From Clostridiales bacterium (GTDB lineage: Bacteria > Bacillota > Clostridia > Oscillospirales > Oscillospiraceae): a stretch of 64,000 bases of DNA. This document shows, one piece after another, positions 47,218-56,287 of this stretch (positions are counted from its first letter, which is position 1; each line of letters starts with the position of its first letter). The notes under the pieces are model-generated. The model did no database searches and had not been told where the DNA came from. It saw only the letters and a list, made by a program, of their open reading frames with translations. The DNA lies in NCBI GenBank assembly GCA_019415645.1, contig DXYV01000012.1, positions 1 through 64,000 of the forward strand. The letters run 5' to 3'. A program made the translations under genes and the position numbers.

Positions 47218-48459
47218 TCACTCCTTCTGTTTAATTACGGCGGACAGGATCGCGGCGACCACGCACAATCCCACAAACAAGAGATATGCGCCGTCCAGCG
47301 AGCCAGTCAGCTCCATGGCCACGGCGAGAATGGCATAGGCGCAGTTGCGCAGAATCGCTGTGATTGGATTGACCACCATCCAGGCCCGCGCAAAATCAAA
47401 TCGTCCAAACAGCGTGGCCACGATGGAAGCGGACAAATTGGTCGTGCCTCCGATGGCGCAGCCGATCATAACCAGGGAAATGTACAGGCAGGCCCGGCCG
47501 GGCAGAACGTTGAACAGCACCGCTATTCCGAACCAGAGGGAGAATACCACAGAACAGCGCTTGGTCCCGATCTTCTGGTCCAACCACCCCCACAGGTAGC
47601 TGCCTACCGCGCCGATCAGTGCGACGGCGGAAAACAGCAGTGTTGCAGTTCCCTCCTCAAATCCGAAACTCATCAGCCGCGGGATGAACTGGCTCATCAG
47701 CCCCACGGTCACAATCATCAGAAAACCGTAGATGATGCCGCACAGCCAAGTATTCTTGTTACGCAGGATCTCCCATACCGTAAGCGTGCTCTCCTGTGTC
47801 TCCTCCTTGTGGCGGTCATAAAAATCCAGGTCGTTATCCGGGAAACAACCCAGCTCCTCCGGCGTGTTGCGGATCGCGAAGAAGCTGACTACCGCCATGA
47901 GCAGCATGATCGCGCCAAAGATCAGGCTAGTCTTTCCGATGCCGATTCGCGGGAGCAGATATCCAATGACCGGCACGATAATCACCGGAGACAGATTGTT
48001 GCCAATGGTCGCCCATCCCAGCGCCAGCCCTTTTTTGGTGGGAAACCAGTACGCCAGCAGGTTGCTGCAGCACATCATTCCGAACGCATTTGCGGCGCAG
48101 GCCAGAATGGAGGCTGAAACCGCGTACTCCCAGATGGTTCCGCAGTTGCCCCACCAGATATAGGCCAGCCCACCGGCCAGGAACGAAACAACAAAAACAA
48201 AGCGGGACCCCTTGCGGTCCAGCAGCCAGCCAATAAAAATACTGCCCAATACACTGACCCATCCGGCGTAAGTAAAAATACTCAACAGTGTTGCCTGATT
48301 CCAGCCACGCTCTAGGGCCATCCGCGGCACCGTTACATTCAGGCTGTCCGTGGTCAGCGAAGTCATCAGAATCAACGCAATCACACAAAACAGGATATAA
48401 AGCCATCCGATTTTCCCAAAATTGCTTTTTGTGCTGGAGTATGTAGACTTTTTGTCCAT
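47218..48459 (-). CDS. MFS transporter (oxalate/formate antiporter-like)
   Basis: 413 residues with 12 predicted membrane helices. MFS motifs include GWLLDRKGSRFVFVVS and WGWLDQKIGTKR at the loop positions, and the YWFPTKKGLALGWATIG stretch is typical of the MCT/oxalate-formate antiporter-like group. Such proteins carry small organic acids. The ATG at 48459 has AAGGAAGGAG upstream. It is the first gene of the minus-strand methyl-transfer operon and divergent from a LysR gene, its likely regulator. Confidence 0.87.
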   Translation of the reverse strand: MDKKSTYSSTKSNFGKIGWLYILFCVIALILMTSLTTDSLNVTVPRMALERGWNQATLLSIFTYAGWVSVLGSIFIGWLLDRKGSRFVFVVSFLAGGLAYIWWGNCGTIWEYAVSASILACAANAFGMMCCSNLLAYWFPTKKGLALGWATIGNNLSPVIIVPVIGYLLPRIGIGKTSLIFGAIMLLMAVVSFFAIRNTPEELGCFPDNDLDFYDRHKEETQESTLTVWEILRNKNTWLCGIIYGFLMIVTVGLMSQFIPRLMSFGFEEGTATLLFSAVALIGAVGSYLWGWLDQKIGTKRCSVVFSLWFGIAVLFNVLPGRACLYISLVMIGCAIGGTTNLSASIVATLFGRFDFARAWMVVNPITAILRNCAYAILAVAMELTGSLDGAYLLFVGLCVVAAILSAVIKQKE

Positions 48460-48675
48460 TTTGAACTCCTTCCTTTTGTTTACCGCAGTCTCCGAGCGAT
48501 ACGGCAAATTCACCTATTTTTCTCCACTCAGATGCATCTTTATGTTTATTTTATCGTCCGCAGCCGGGAAAGGGAACTGCAAGTCTGACATGGCTCTATG
48601 TCCAAGTTGCATTGGCCTGCAAAATTGCTCTTCCTTGTCTTTTGCAGTATAATGGCAAAAAGGAGGGAATGCAGC

Positions 48676-49605
48676 ATGACCACGACACAAATGAAGGTAT
48701 TCCTCACCGCCGCGACCTGTCTGAATTTCACCGAGGCCGCTCACCAACTTTATCTGTCTCAGTCTGCCCTCAGCCGCCAAATCATGGCGCTGGAACGGGA
48801 ACTCAACGTCCAGCTTTTCCTGCGGGACAGTCGTGGACTCCGGCTCACCCCGGCGGGTAGGGTCCTGCTGGAAAAACTTACCCACGTCTACAACGCCTAT
48901 GTGGAAGGGCTTCAGGAAGTACAAGCTGCCCAATGGGGAATCTCTTCTGAATTGACCATCGGCGTGCTGGACGGTCACATGGTCAGCGGGCAGTTGTCTG
49001 AAATTGTTCACCACATGGAGCTCAGCCATCCTAATATCGCCGTCACGCTGTTTCGGGGCAGCTTCTCTACCCTGACCTCCGCATTGTACAACGGTACGGC
49101 CGATCTGATTCTGACTCTGGAATTCTCCATTCGGGAAAAGGAACTGCTTGCGTTTCTTCCGGTCAGCCGGACCAAAGATTATCTGGTCATGCCCAAGGGG
49201 CACCCGCTGGCGGAACGGCCCCGGCTCGCCCCTGTGGACTTGAAAAACGAGGTTATCATCGCTATCAGTTGTGAGGATTCCCCGACCGCCTATCAGGGGA
49301 CCCTGAGTCTACGCAAGCTGTGCGGCTGTATCCGCCCGCAGAAGGATGCGCCTAACCTGGATACCTGTACGCTCTGGATCCAGGCGGGACTGGGGATCAG
49401 CGTGCTGAACAGTCATAACTATCTGGCCTCCGATCCGGAGCTTGTCTTTGTTGACGTGGATTGGGTGGGCAAGCCTCCCTTCAATTCCGATCTGGTGGCC
49501 GCCTGGCGACGGGATAGTCCCAATCCGGCCCTGTCTCCCTTCCTGGAGGAACTGCGGCGCTTTCCCAAGATTCTTTCCCCTCCGCTGCCCCGTAACGTGC
49601 GTTGA
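48676..49605 (+). CDS. LysR family regulator (2)
   Basis: 309 residues. N-terminal winged helix (TTTQMKVFLTAATCLNFTEAA, LSQSALSRQIMALEREL) and a C-terminal effector-binding domain. AGGAGGG lies seven bases before the ATG at 48676. The 216-base divergent interval with the MFS transporter probably holds its operator. It is expected to activate the transporter/UroD2 operon in response to the imported compound or a product. Confidence 0.9.
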   Translation: MTTTQMKVFLTAATCLNFTEAAHQLYLSQSALSRQIMALERELNVQLFLRDSRGLRLTPAGRVLLEKLTHVYNAYVEGLQEVQAAQWGISSELTIGVLDGHMVSGQLSEIVHHMELSHPNIAVTLFRGSFSTLTSALYNGTADLILTLEFSIREKELLAFLPVSRTKDYLVMPKGHPLAERPRLAPVDLKNEVIIAISCEDSPTAYQGTLSLRKLCGCIRPQKDAPNLDTCTLWIQAGLGISVLNSHNYLASDPELVFVDVDWVGKPPFNSDLVAAWRRDSPNPALSPFLEELRRFPKILSPPLPRNVR

Positions 49606-49754
49606 GTCGCCGCACTGCGTTTTGATTTTTTCTCGCTCTTAATTTTGGAAATTTTTATGGAAATTTGAATGATATTATACTTCCCCGGCGTTTTGTGGTA
49701 TAATGAGTTTCACACCATTCTGGATCCGCTATGCGTCAAAGGGGAGGTATCCGC

Positions 49755-51056
49755 ATGTCCGCCAAGCACAAGGCCCCCGCCTATTCCATCGATCTGACCG
49801 CCGCGGGCGAGGTCATGGAGTCTTTCACCCGCGTCACGGACATCACCTGCCGGCTCTACGACGCGAAGGGGAGCCTGCTGCTCCAGCAGCAGGCCCGGGA
49901 GGGCGGATGCGCGCTGTGCCGGGAGCTCTATGCCGCCACCGGCGTGGACACCGGCTGCGCCAAGGTCCATCAGTACGGTGCTCGCCAGGCGGAGCGCTTC
50001 GGCGGGCGCTATATCTATTTTTGTCCGGCGGACATGGCTTACTTTGCCTCCCCGGTCACCATCGGCGGCCAGGTGGCCGGCGCGCTGGTGGGCGGGCCGG
50101 TGCTCATCATGGATCCGGAGGACTATCTGGAGGAGACTCCGCTGCTGGTCCAGCGGGGCGGCAAGCTGGAGCGCGGCCTGCTCAAGGCGGCGCTGGAGAC
50201 GTTCCGTCAGGTGACGCCGGACAAGCTCAAGCATCTGTCCGCCCTGCTGTTTGCCCTGACCGTCTATCTGGGGGACAACAGCGTAAGCCTGGTGCGCTCC
50301 CGGGCCCAGAGTGAGCAGCAGCAGTCCATCGCCGCCATTATCCAGTCCTACAAGGAGGAGGAAGCGGCCGTCCCTTATCCCTACGAAAAGGAGAAGCATC
50401 TGGTCCAGTCCATTGCCGAGGGCGACGAATTTTCCGCCCGGGCTCTGCTCAACGAGCTGCTGGGCTATGTCATCTTCTCCACCGGCCGGGATTTCCTCAA
50501 GGTGCGCGCCCGCTCTCTGGAGCTGCTGGTCATGCTCTCCCGGGCCGCCATCCAGGGCGGCGCCGAGGTGGGACAGGTGCTGGAGCTCAACGACCGGGCC
50601 TTCCAGCAGATCGACCGGATGCGCTCGGTGGACGATTTGGTCTACTGGCTGGCGGATATGACCAGCCAGTATGCCGCGCTGGTGTTCGACCTGGTGGGAA
50701 TCAAGCACAAGGATACGCTGTATAAGGCCATCGAGTACATGAAGCGCAACTATATGCGCCGCCTGCCCCTGGAGGAGACCGCCCGGCATGTGGGGCTGAC
50801 GCCCTCCTATTTCAGCAAAATTTTCAGCGAGGAGATCGGCGCCCCCTACAACCACTACCTCAACAAGATCCGCGTGGAGCAGAGCCGGTCGCTGCTGCTC
50901 TCCTCCGACCTGTCCATGGTGGAGATCAGCGCGCTGTGCGGCTTTGAGGATCAGAGCTACTTTACCAAGGTGTTCAAACGCTTCACCGGTATCACCCCCA
51001 GCAAATGCCGGGACCGGCGGGAGCGGCTGGAGCTTGGCAAGGAGCGGGAGATCTGA
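49755..51056 (+). CDS. AraC-type regulator with PocR sensor domain
   Basis: 433 residues. Residues about 8-170 match the PocR ligand-binding domain, with a conserved cysteine set (GCALCRELYAATGVDTGC) and YIYFCPADMAYFASPV. A helical linker follows, and the last 100 residues are two AraC helix-turn-helix units (LPLEETARHVGLTPSYFSKIF, MVEISALCGFEDQSYFTKVF). PocR domains sense small hydrocarbon derivatives such as propanediol and often regulate cobalamin-dependent pathways, which fits the corrinoid genes nearby. GGGGAGG precedes the ATG. It is 110 bases upstream of UroD3. Confidence 0.9.
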   Translation: MSAKHKAPAYSIDLTAAGEVMESFTRVTDITCRLYDAKGSLLLQQQAREGGCALCRELYAATGVDTGCAKVHQYGARQAERFGGRYIYFCPADMAYFASPVTIGGQVAGALVGGPVLIMDPEDYLEETPLLVQRGGKLERGLLKAALETFRQVTPDKLKHLSALLFALTVYLGDNSVSLVRSRAQSEQQQSIAAIIQSYKEEEAAVPYPYEKEKHLVQSIAEGDEFSARALLNELLGYVIFSTGRDFLKVRARSLELLVMLSRAAIQGGAEVGQVLELNDRAFQQIDRMRSVDDLVYWLADMTSQYAALVFDLVGIKHKDTLYKAIEYMKRNYMRRLPLEETARHVGLTPSYFSKIFSEEIGAPYNHYLNKIRVEQSRSLLLSSDLSMVEISALCGFEDQSYFTKVFKRFTGITPSKCRDRRERLELGKEREI

Positions 51057-51166
51057 GTTCCCTTCAAAAGAAACTTCCAATCATCAAAAAATTTTACTAG
51101 CATATCCCGGCTGTATCCGGTATGATAGGAACAGAACAGAAACTTTGGAAAGGTTAGGTGACTCCC

Positions 51167-52141
51167 ATGAGCAGAGAAAATTTTGAGCTGGTGCTGGCTC
51201 ATCAGCAGCCCCATGCGTTTGTTCACATGTGTGACCACCGTATGATTCTTCTTCCCGGCGAGCACAACATCGGCGGCGAGCAGCAGCCCAACGGCACCAT
51301 CGTGGGCAAGGACTGGTTCGGCTGCACCTGGACCGAGCTGGGCAACGGCGCCATCGACGGCTGCACCATCACCCCCAACACCACGCCGCTGGACGACATC
51401 GCCGACTTTGCCGGCCACATCCCCACGGCGGAGCAGGTGCGCGCTTACGACTGGAAGGGCTACGCCGAGCAGGCGCTGGCCGGATTTGACCGGAGCAACC
51501 AGCTGCTGGAGGCCCGCTCCCTGGTGGGCTTCTTTGAGCGGATGCACTGCCTCATCGGCTTTGAAAACGCCCTGTGTGCGTTCTATGAGGACCCCGACGC
51601 GGTCCATGCCTTCTTCCAGGCCATGCTGGAGTATAAAAAGGTGGTGGTGGACTGCACCAAGGAGTACCTGAACCCCGACATCATGATCTTTGACGATGAC
51701 TACGGCACCGCCCAGAATACCTTCATGAGCCCCGATATGTGGCGGGAGTTCTTCCCCCAGTACTGGCGTGAGCTCATCGCCTATGTCCACAGCAAGGGCA
51801 TGAAGTGCGAGCTCCACTCCTGCGGCTATATCACCCCCCTGGTGGGCGACTTCGTGGATGTGGGCTTTGACATCCTTCAGCCCCTTCAGACCCACAACGA
51901 CCTGAAGGGAATCAAGGCGCAGTACGGCGACAAGATCATTCTGCGTCTGGCTATTTTCGACAAGCAGATGGTCGCCCTGAACCAGACCGAGGACCAGGTG
52001 CGCGCCGACCTGCGCAGCTATTACGAGATTCTCGCCCCCGGCGGGAACTTCATCCCCGAGCTGGTCCCCATCCAGGACCGCTATTATGAGATCCAGGCCG
52101 AGGTCCAGGATCAGTACGAAAAGGAGCTTTTCGGGCTTTAA
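51167..52141 (+). CDS. UroD-superfamily methyltransferase-like protein lacking the third zinc cysteine (UroD3)
   Basis: 324 residues. His217 and Cys219 are in LHSCGY, matching the HxC of zinc-dependent methyltransferases. The C-terminal segment reads GGNFIPELVPIQDRYYEIQ, with no cysteine where MtaA-type proteins have one, so the metal site is incomplete or uses another ligand. It may be a methyltransferase with altered chemistry or a UroD-like lyase. The ATG at 51167 follows TTAGGTGA. The gene ends in a terminator before the Mo/W enzyme gene and is probably regulated by the PocR protein upstream. Confidence 0.8.
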   Translation: MSRENFELVLAHQQPHAFVHMCDHRMILLPGEHNIGGEQQPNGTIVGKDWFGCTWTELGNGAIDGCTITPNTTPLDDIADFAGHIPTAEQVRAYDWKGYAEQALAGFDRSNQLLEARSLVGFFERMHCLIGFENALCAFYEDPDAVHAFFQAMLEYKKVVVDCTKEYLNPDIMIFDDDYGTAQNTFMSPDMWREFFPQYWRELIAYVHSKGMKCELHSCGYITPLVGDFVDVGFDILQPLQTHNDLKGIKAQYGDKIILRLAIFDKQMVALNQTEDQVRADLRSYYEILAPGGNFIPELVPIQDRYYEIQAEVQDQYEKELFGL

Positions 52142-52156
52142 CTTCCGTCAATGCAG

Positions 52157-52193
52157 CGCCCCTCCGGCCAAACTATGGGCCGGAGGGGCGTTT
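52157..52193 (+). terminator. Terminator after UroD3
   Basis: CGCCCCTCCGGCC / GGCCGGAGGGGCG stem with a seven-to-eight-base loop and TTTCTG. Confidence 0.88.
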
Positions 52194-52207
52194 CTGTTCC
52201 GGTTTCG

Positions 52208-52236
52208 TTGACTTGCGGCTTCTTCTGGATTAAAAT
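52208..52236 (+). promoter_or_regulatory. Promoter of the Mo/W oxidoreductase gene
   Basis: TTGACT at 52208-52213, 17-base spacer, TAAAAT at 52231-52236, in an AT-rich patch 45 bases before the gene. Confidence 0.8.
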
Positions 52237-52281
52237 TTAAGTATCTAGCTATCATGGTTCCAATTTCAGGAGGATCACAAT

Positions 52282-54459
52282 ATGGGTGAGCGTCAGGAGA
52301 TCAAGGCCGCCTGCCGGGGCTGTCACGGCGGCTGTATGCACATTCTTACAGTGGAGGACGGCAGGCTGGTCAAGGTCCGTCCAGACCCGGACGGGCCGCT
52401 GAATCACGGCCACGCCTGCGTCAAGGGCATGAGCATCATTGAGCAGATGTATCATCCCGACCGCCTGCTCTATCCCCTGCGGCGCAAGGGGCCGCGGGGC
52501 CGCGGCACCTGGGAGCGCATCACCTGGGACGAGGCCTACGACGAGATCGTCCGCCGACTGACCCAGCTGCGGGAGGCCTATGGCCCCGAGTGCGTCGCCC
52601 TGACCACGGGCACCGGCCGGCACCATCTGGCCCACCTGTGGCGGTTCGGCAACGTGCTGGGCACGCCCAACGCCACCTCCTCCGGCGCGCTCATCTGTCT
52701 GGGGCCGCGCAAAAACGCCGGAGAATTTACCGCCGGCGTATTTGCCGGCGTGGATTACTACGGTGCGGTCAAGCCCGCCGGGATTCTGGTCTGGGGCGCC
52801 AACCCCGCGGTCAGCGGCGCGGACGGCGAGCTCCAGTGGCACATCAAGGACGCGGTCCGGGCGGGCACGCCCCTCATCGTGGTGGACCCCCAGCCCACTG
52901 AGCTGGCCAAGCAGGCCGTCTGCTGGCTGCGGCTGCGGCCTGGCACCGACGGGGCGCTGGCCCTTGGTATCCTCAATCTGCTGATTTCCGAGGATCTCTA
53001 TGACCACGCCTTCGTGGAGGGCTATACCCATGGCTTTGCTGAGCTGAAAGAGCGCTGCGCTCAGTATCCGGTGGAAAAGGTGGCGCAGATCACCTGGGTG
53101 CCCGAGGCGGACATCCGGAAGGCCGCCCGGCTCATCGCCTCCCTCAAGCCCCTGTCCCTGGAGTGGGGCTGCGCCATCGAGCAGACGCCCAATGCCATCC
53201 AGACCTGCCGGGCTATCTTCCTGATTCCCGCCCTCACCGGCAACTGGGACGTGCCCGGCGGCTTTGTGCCCAGCAAGGAGATTGCCCCAACGGTCTACCC
53301 CCTCTTTGAACGGCTCTCCCCCGAGGAATCCGCCAAATGCATCTCCGGAGGCTACCCGCTCAACGACGGCACCGCCTCCCCCAAGCTCTTCGCCCACCCC
53401 TATGAGACCTTCGACGCCATGAAAACCGGCAAGCCCTATCGTATCCGGGCCCTGCTGTCCAACGCCAACAACTCTCTGATCTCCATGCCCGATGCCAAGC
53501 ACGCCTACGAGTGCCTCATGGCGCTGGACTTCTTTGTGTACATGGACTTCTTCATGACCCCCACCGCAGAACTGGCCGACCTGGTCCTCCCCGCCGCCCT
53601 CTGGCCGGAGATCGACAGTCTGTTCTGTATGCCCGAGTTTGGGGACGAGGCCCTGCTCACCATGCGCAAGGCGGTCCAGGTGGGGGAGTGCAAGTCGGAC
53701 GAGGAATTTTTCCTGGAGGTCTGCCGCCGGATGGGGCTGGACTTCGGCGCGGACAGTCAGGAGCAGCTGCTCAACGAGCTGCTGGAGGAGATGGGCCGGC
53801 GGCGGCCGGAGTATGCGGGCATCGACTTTGAGCGGCTCAAGGAGCTCAACTACATCGTTCCCAAGCGGGAATATGAGCAGTACAAGGTCCACGGCTTCCA
53901 TACCCCCACCGGGAAATTTGAGCTCTGGTCCACCGCCATTGAAAAGGCCGGCGGCGACCCGCTCCCCTACTGGGAGGAGGTCCCCGAGAGTCCGGTCAGC
54001 CGGCCCGACCTGGCCCGGGACTATCCGCTGGTGCTCACCACCGGCGGGCGCATCCAGCCGTATTTCATCTCCAACAACCGCCAGATCAAATCCCTGCGCC
54101 GGGCCCACCCCTTCCCGCTGGTCTCCCTCCATCCGGACACCGCCGCGCACTATGGAATCGCGGAAGGGGACTGGGTGTGGATCGAGACGCCCCGGGGCAA
54201 AATCACCCAAAAGGCCGTATTCAAGCCCGAGCTGGACCCCCGGGTGGTCAACTGCGAGATGGGCTGGTGGTACCCGGAGGCCGGCGCGCCGGGCTACGGC
54301 TGGGACGAGTCCAACGTCAATCTCCTCACCAGCGGCCAGCGGCCCTGCGACCCCTTCGGCGGGGCCTATCAGCTGCGCGCCCTGCTGTGCCGCATTTCCA
54401 GGCATGACAACTGCACCATCGAGGCCCGCTATGCGGCCTCTGACCTGGCCAAGGCCTGA
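52282..54459 (+). CDS. Molybdopterin (Mo/W) oxidoreductase, DMSO-reductase superfamily
   Basis: 725 residues. The N-terminal 4Fe-4S motif is complete (Cys11, Cys14, Cys18, Cys46). The metal ligand is probably Cys139 in SSGALICLGPRK, as in acetylene hydratase-like and transhydroxylase-like enzymes rather than serine- or selenocysteine-type members. The bis-MGD-binding regions and the C-terminal cap (TTGGRIQPYFISNNRQIKSL, VWIETPRGKI) are present. No Tat signal is seen, so it acts in the cytosol. AGGAGG lies seven bases before the ATG. No electron-transfer or membrane subunit is adjacent. Dehydroxylase, transhydroxylase or hydratase activity on an aromatic or unsaturated compound is my best guess. 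Confidence 0.88.
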   Translation: MGERQEIKAACRGCHGGCMHILTVEDGRLVKVRPDPDGPLNHGHACVKGMSIIEQMYHPDRLLYPLRRKGPRGRGTWERITWDEAYDEIVRRLTQLREAYGPECVALTTGTGRHHLAHLWRFGNVLGTPNATSSGALICLGPRKNAGEFTAGVFAGVDYYGAVKPAGILVWGANPAVSGADGELQWHIKDAVRAGTPLIVVDPQPTELAKQAVCWLRLRPGTDGALALGILNLLISEDLYDHAFVEGYTHGFAELKERCAQYPVEKVAQITWVPEADIRKAARLIASLKPLSLEWGCAIEQTPNAIQTCRAIFLIPALTGNWDVPGGFVPSKEIAPTVYPLFERLSPEESAKCISGGYPLNDGTASPKLFAHPYETFDAMKTGKPYRIRALLSNANNSLISMPDAKHAYECLMALDFFVYMDFFMTPTAELADLVLPAALWPEIDSLFCMPEFGDEALLTMRKAVQVGECKSDEEFFLEVCRRMGLDFGADSQEQLLNELLEEMGRRRPEYAGIDFERLKELNYIVPKREYEQYKVHGFHTPTGKFELWSTAIEKAGGDPLPYWEEVPESPVSRPDLARDYPLVLTTGGRIQPYFISNNRQIKSLRRAHPFPLVSLHPDTAAHYGIAEGDWVWIETPRGKITQKAVFKPELDPRVVNCEMGWWYPEAGAPGYGWDESNVNLLTSGQRPCDPFGGAYQLRALLCRISRHDNCTIEARYAASDLAKA

Positions 54460-54560
54460 GCGTTCGGTTCGGGCACAGGACGGTGGCGCCCCCCTGGTCT
54501 GCTGCGCCGCCGTCCGCAATTCCCGCGGCTTTGAACCATGTTTTGTCTGGAGGTGCGAAT

Positions 54561-56264
54561 ATGGGAACGTCTCTTTCCAATCTGCAAATTCTGGGCGCGG
54601 AAGAGTCCAGCGTCCGGGCCGCTTTGCCCAAAGCGGTGGTGGGCCGCTGGTCAGAGCGGTTCGTCACCGCCTGCCCCGGGGATCTGTCCTTCGGCCCGCT
54701 GAACCGCAGGGCCAATCAGTTGTCCAAAACGCTCTCCTGCACCGTTCTGGCGGTGTCCATCTTTGATGGAGATGCGCTGGATCTGACGCTCTATGGCCAG
54801 GGCAAACGGCTGACCCACCACATAGTCAATCAAGAGGGCGACGTCCTGACCGCAGGCAATCCAAAGCTCTTCTGTTCTGCGCTGGGCCTTCCGCCGGAAA
54901 CTGCGCCCAAGCTCAAGCGTCTGTTTACCGCTTCCGACCAGGAGGAAAAGCTGTCCATTTTGAGTCAGCTCCTGGGCGCACCCCTCTATGCCCGCTGGGA
55001 TACGCCCGAGTCCTTCCAGTTTACTCCCGCAGACTGCGCGCCGCTGGAGGCTTGGCTCAACGACCATCCGCTGCCCCCTAAGGTAAAAAATCAGGGTAAG
55101 GCGGAGCTTACACAGGAGATTCCGGACCTGTGTCTGGACGGCGGTCCGGTTATCCTCTTCCGCCCTTTGGCCTATGCCGACAACCGTGACGCCGCTGTAT
55201 TTGGCTGCAAGATCGGGGATGTCATTGGGCAGCACCGCTATGGCGGTTTCTGGGGACAGCAGAACGCCGACGGAACCCTGTCCTTACTTCCTCTGGAGGA
55301 AGATTCCATCCTGCCGATTTTAAGCCCAGATGATCACGCTCCCACGGGCACTCTGGAATATGCTGAGTTGGGCGGGCGTCTGGTTACTTACGGGGACAAG
55401 CTGGCTCCCCACCCCAGCTTTCCCGGCGCGTTTGTCCCCTCTCAATGTGTGATTTTGGCGGACACCGCCGGCCTCTGCCCCACGCCGCTGGCCCTTACCC
55501 TGGACGGGGAACCTGTTCAGGGCAAGCTCCATCTGCTGCCGGACGGCGGACTGCTGGTGGAACGTCCGGAAGATCTGGACTACGGGACTGCGCCGCCCAA
55601 AACCCTTCGTTCCGCCGCCCTGCTCTGTTATGCTCCGGACGGGAGCGTCCGCTGGCAGCGCCCCGATTCGGAGGGTTTTGTGTTTCAGGTGGACCGCCAG
55701 AGCATTTATGTCCGCCTCTATCCAGGCAAACATGCTCCCGGACAGCTTCTCCGGCTTGACCTTTCCGGACGGGAGCTGGCCCGCACTTCGATTTCGGACC
55801 GGGCCAACGACGCAAGGGCCTTCGTCTTGGGCGGCATGGTGTACCTGCTGCAAAGCAGCGGCTATCGCCAGGATGGGACCCTCTCCCGGCTGACGCCCGA
55901 CTTGAAGGAGTGCGGCACCGCCGCCGTTCCCTATCTGTCCAGTCTCGCCTTCTCCCCCGACCGCTCTCTGCTCTATGCGGCCGGCTTCCAGTCCGGGCTG
56001 GCGGTCCTGGACGCCGCCTCTCTGGAGCCGCGTCAGCGGCTGCGGCAGAAAAGCGACTTTTTCCTCCCCATTTGCGACGGGCAGAACCGCCTTTGGGTGG
56101 GGAATGGCGGTTTTTTCGAGTGCTACACGCCAACTTTGGAGCTCATCTCCCGCCACCGCCTGGCCGGTGGGATTCACGATATCTGGCCCGGTCCGGACGG
56201 CTCGGTCTGCGTCCTGACCTTCCAAGACCGCAAGGATCTCTCCCGCGTCTACCGCTTCTCCTGA
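54561..56264 (+). CDS. Unrecognised cytosolic protein, possible beta-propeller
   Basis: 567 residues with no signal peptide or membrane helix. The first 220 residues are mixed alpha/beta (LPKAVVGRWSERFVTACPGDL, LSILSQLLGAPLYARWDTPE). From about residue 340 the sequence shows repeating beta strands with aromatic and Gly-Asp/Asn turns (PDGSVRWQRPDSEGFVFQ, AFSPDRSLLYAAGFQSGL, WPGPDGSVCVLTF), which resemble propeller blades. AGGTG lies before the ATG at 54561. It follows the Mo/W gene by 100 bases without a terminator between, so it may share that transcript. Function unknown. Confidence 0.7.
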   Translation: MGTSLSNLQILGAEESSVRAALPKAVVGRWSERFVTACPGDLSFGPLNRRANQLSKTLSCTVLAVSIFDGDALDLTLYGQGKRLTHHIVNQEGDVLTAGNPKLFCSALGLPPETAPKLKRLFTASDQEEKLSILSQLLGAPLYARWDTPESFQFTPADCAPLEAWLNDHPLPPKVKNQGKAELTQEIPDLCLDGGPVILFRPLAYADNRDAAVFGCKIGDVIGQHRYGGFWGQQNADGTLSLLPLEEDSILPILSPDDHAPTGTLEYAELGGRLVTYGDKLAPHPSFPGAFVPSQCVILADTAGLCPTPLALTLDGEPVQGKLHLLPDGGLLVERPEDLDYGTAPPKTLRSAALLCYAPDGSVRWQRPDSEGFVFQVDRQSIYVRLYPGKHAPGQLLRLDLSGRELARTSISDRANDARAFVLGGMVYLLQSSGYRQDGTLSRLTPDLKECGTAAVPYLSSLAFSPDRSLLYAAGFQSGLAVLDAASLEPRQRLRQKSDFFLPICDGQNRLWVGNGGFFECYTPTLELISRHRLAGGIHDIWPGPDGSVCVLTFQDRKDLSRVYRFS

Positions 56265-56287
56265 TCGCCTGCTCCCTCACATCAGCA

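Noticed and set aside
52252..54519. Long minus-strand open frame (755 codons) opposite the Mo/W oxidoreductase
   Set aside because: Complementary frame of a gene with complete cofactor motifs; composition typical of antisense GC-rich frames.
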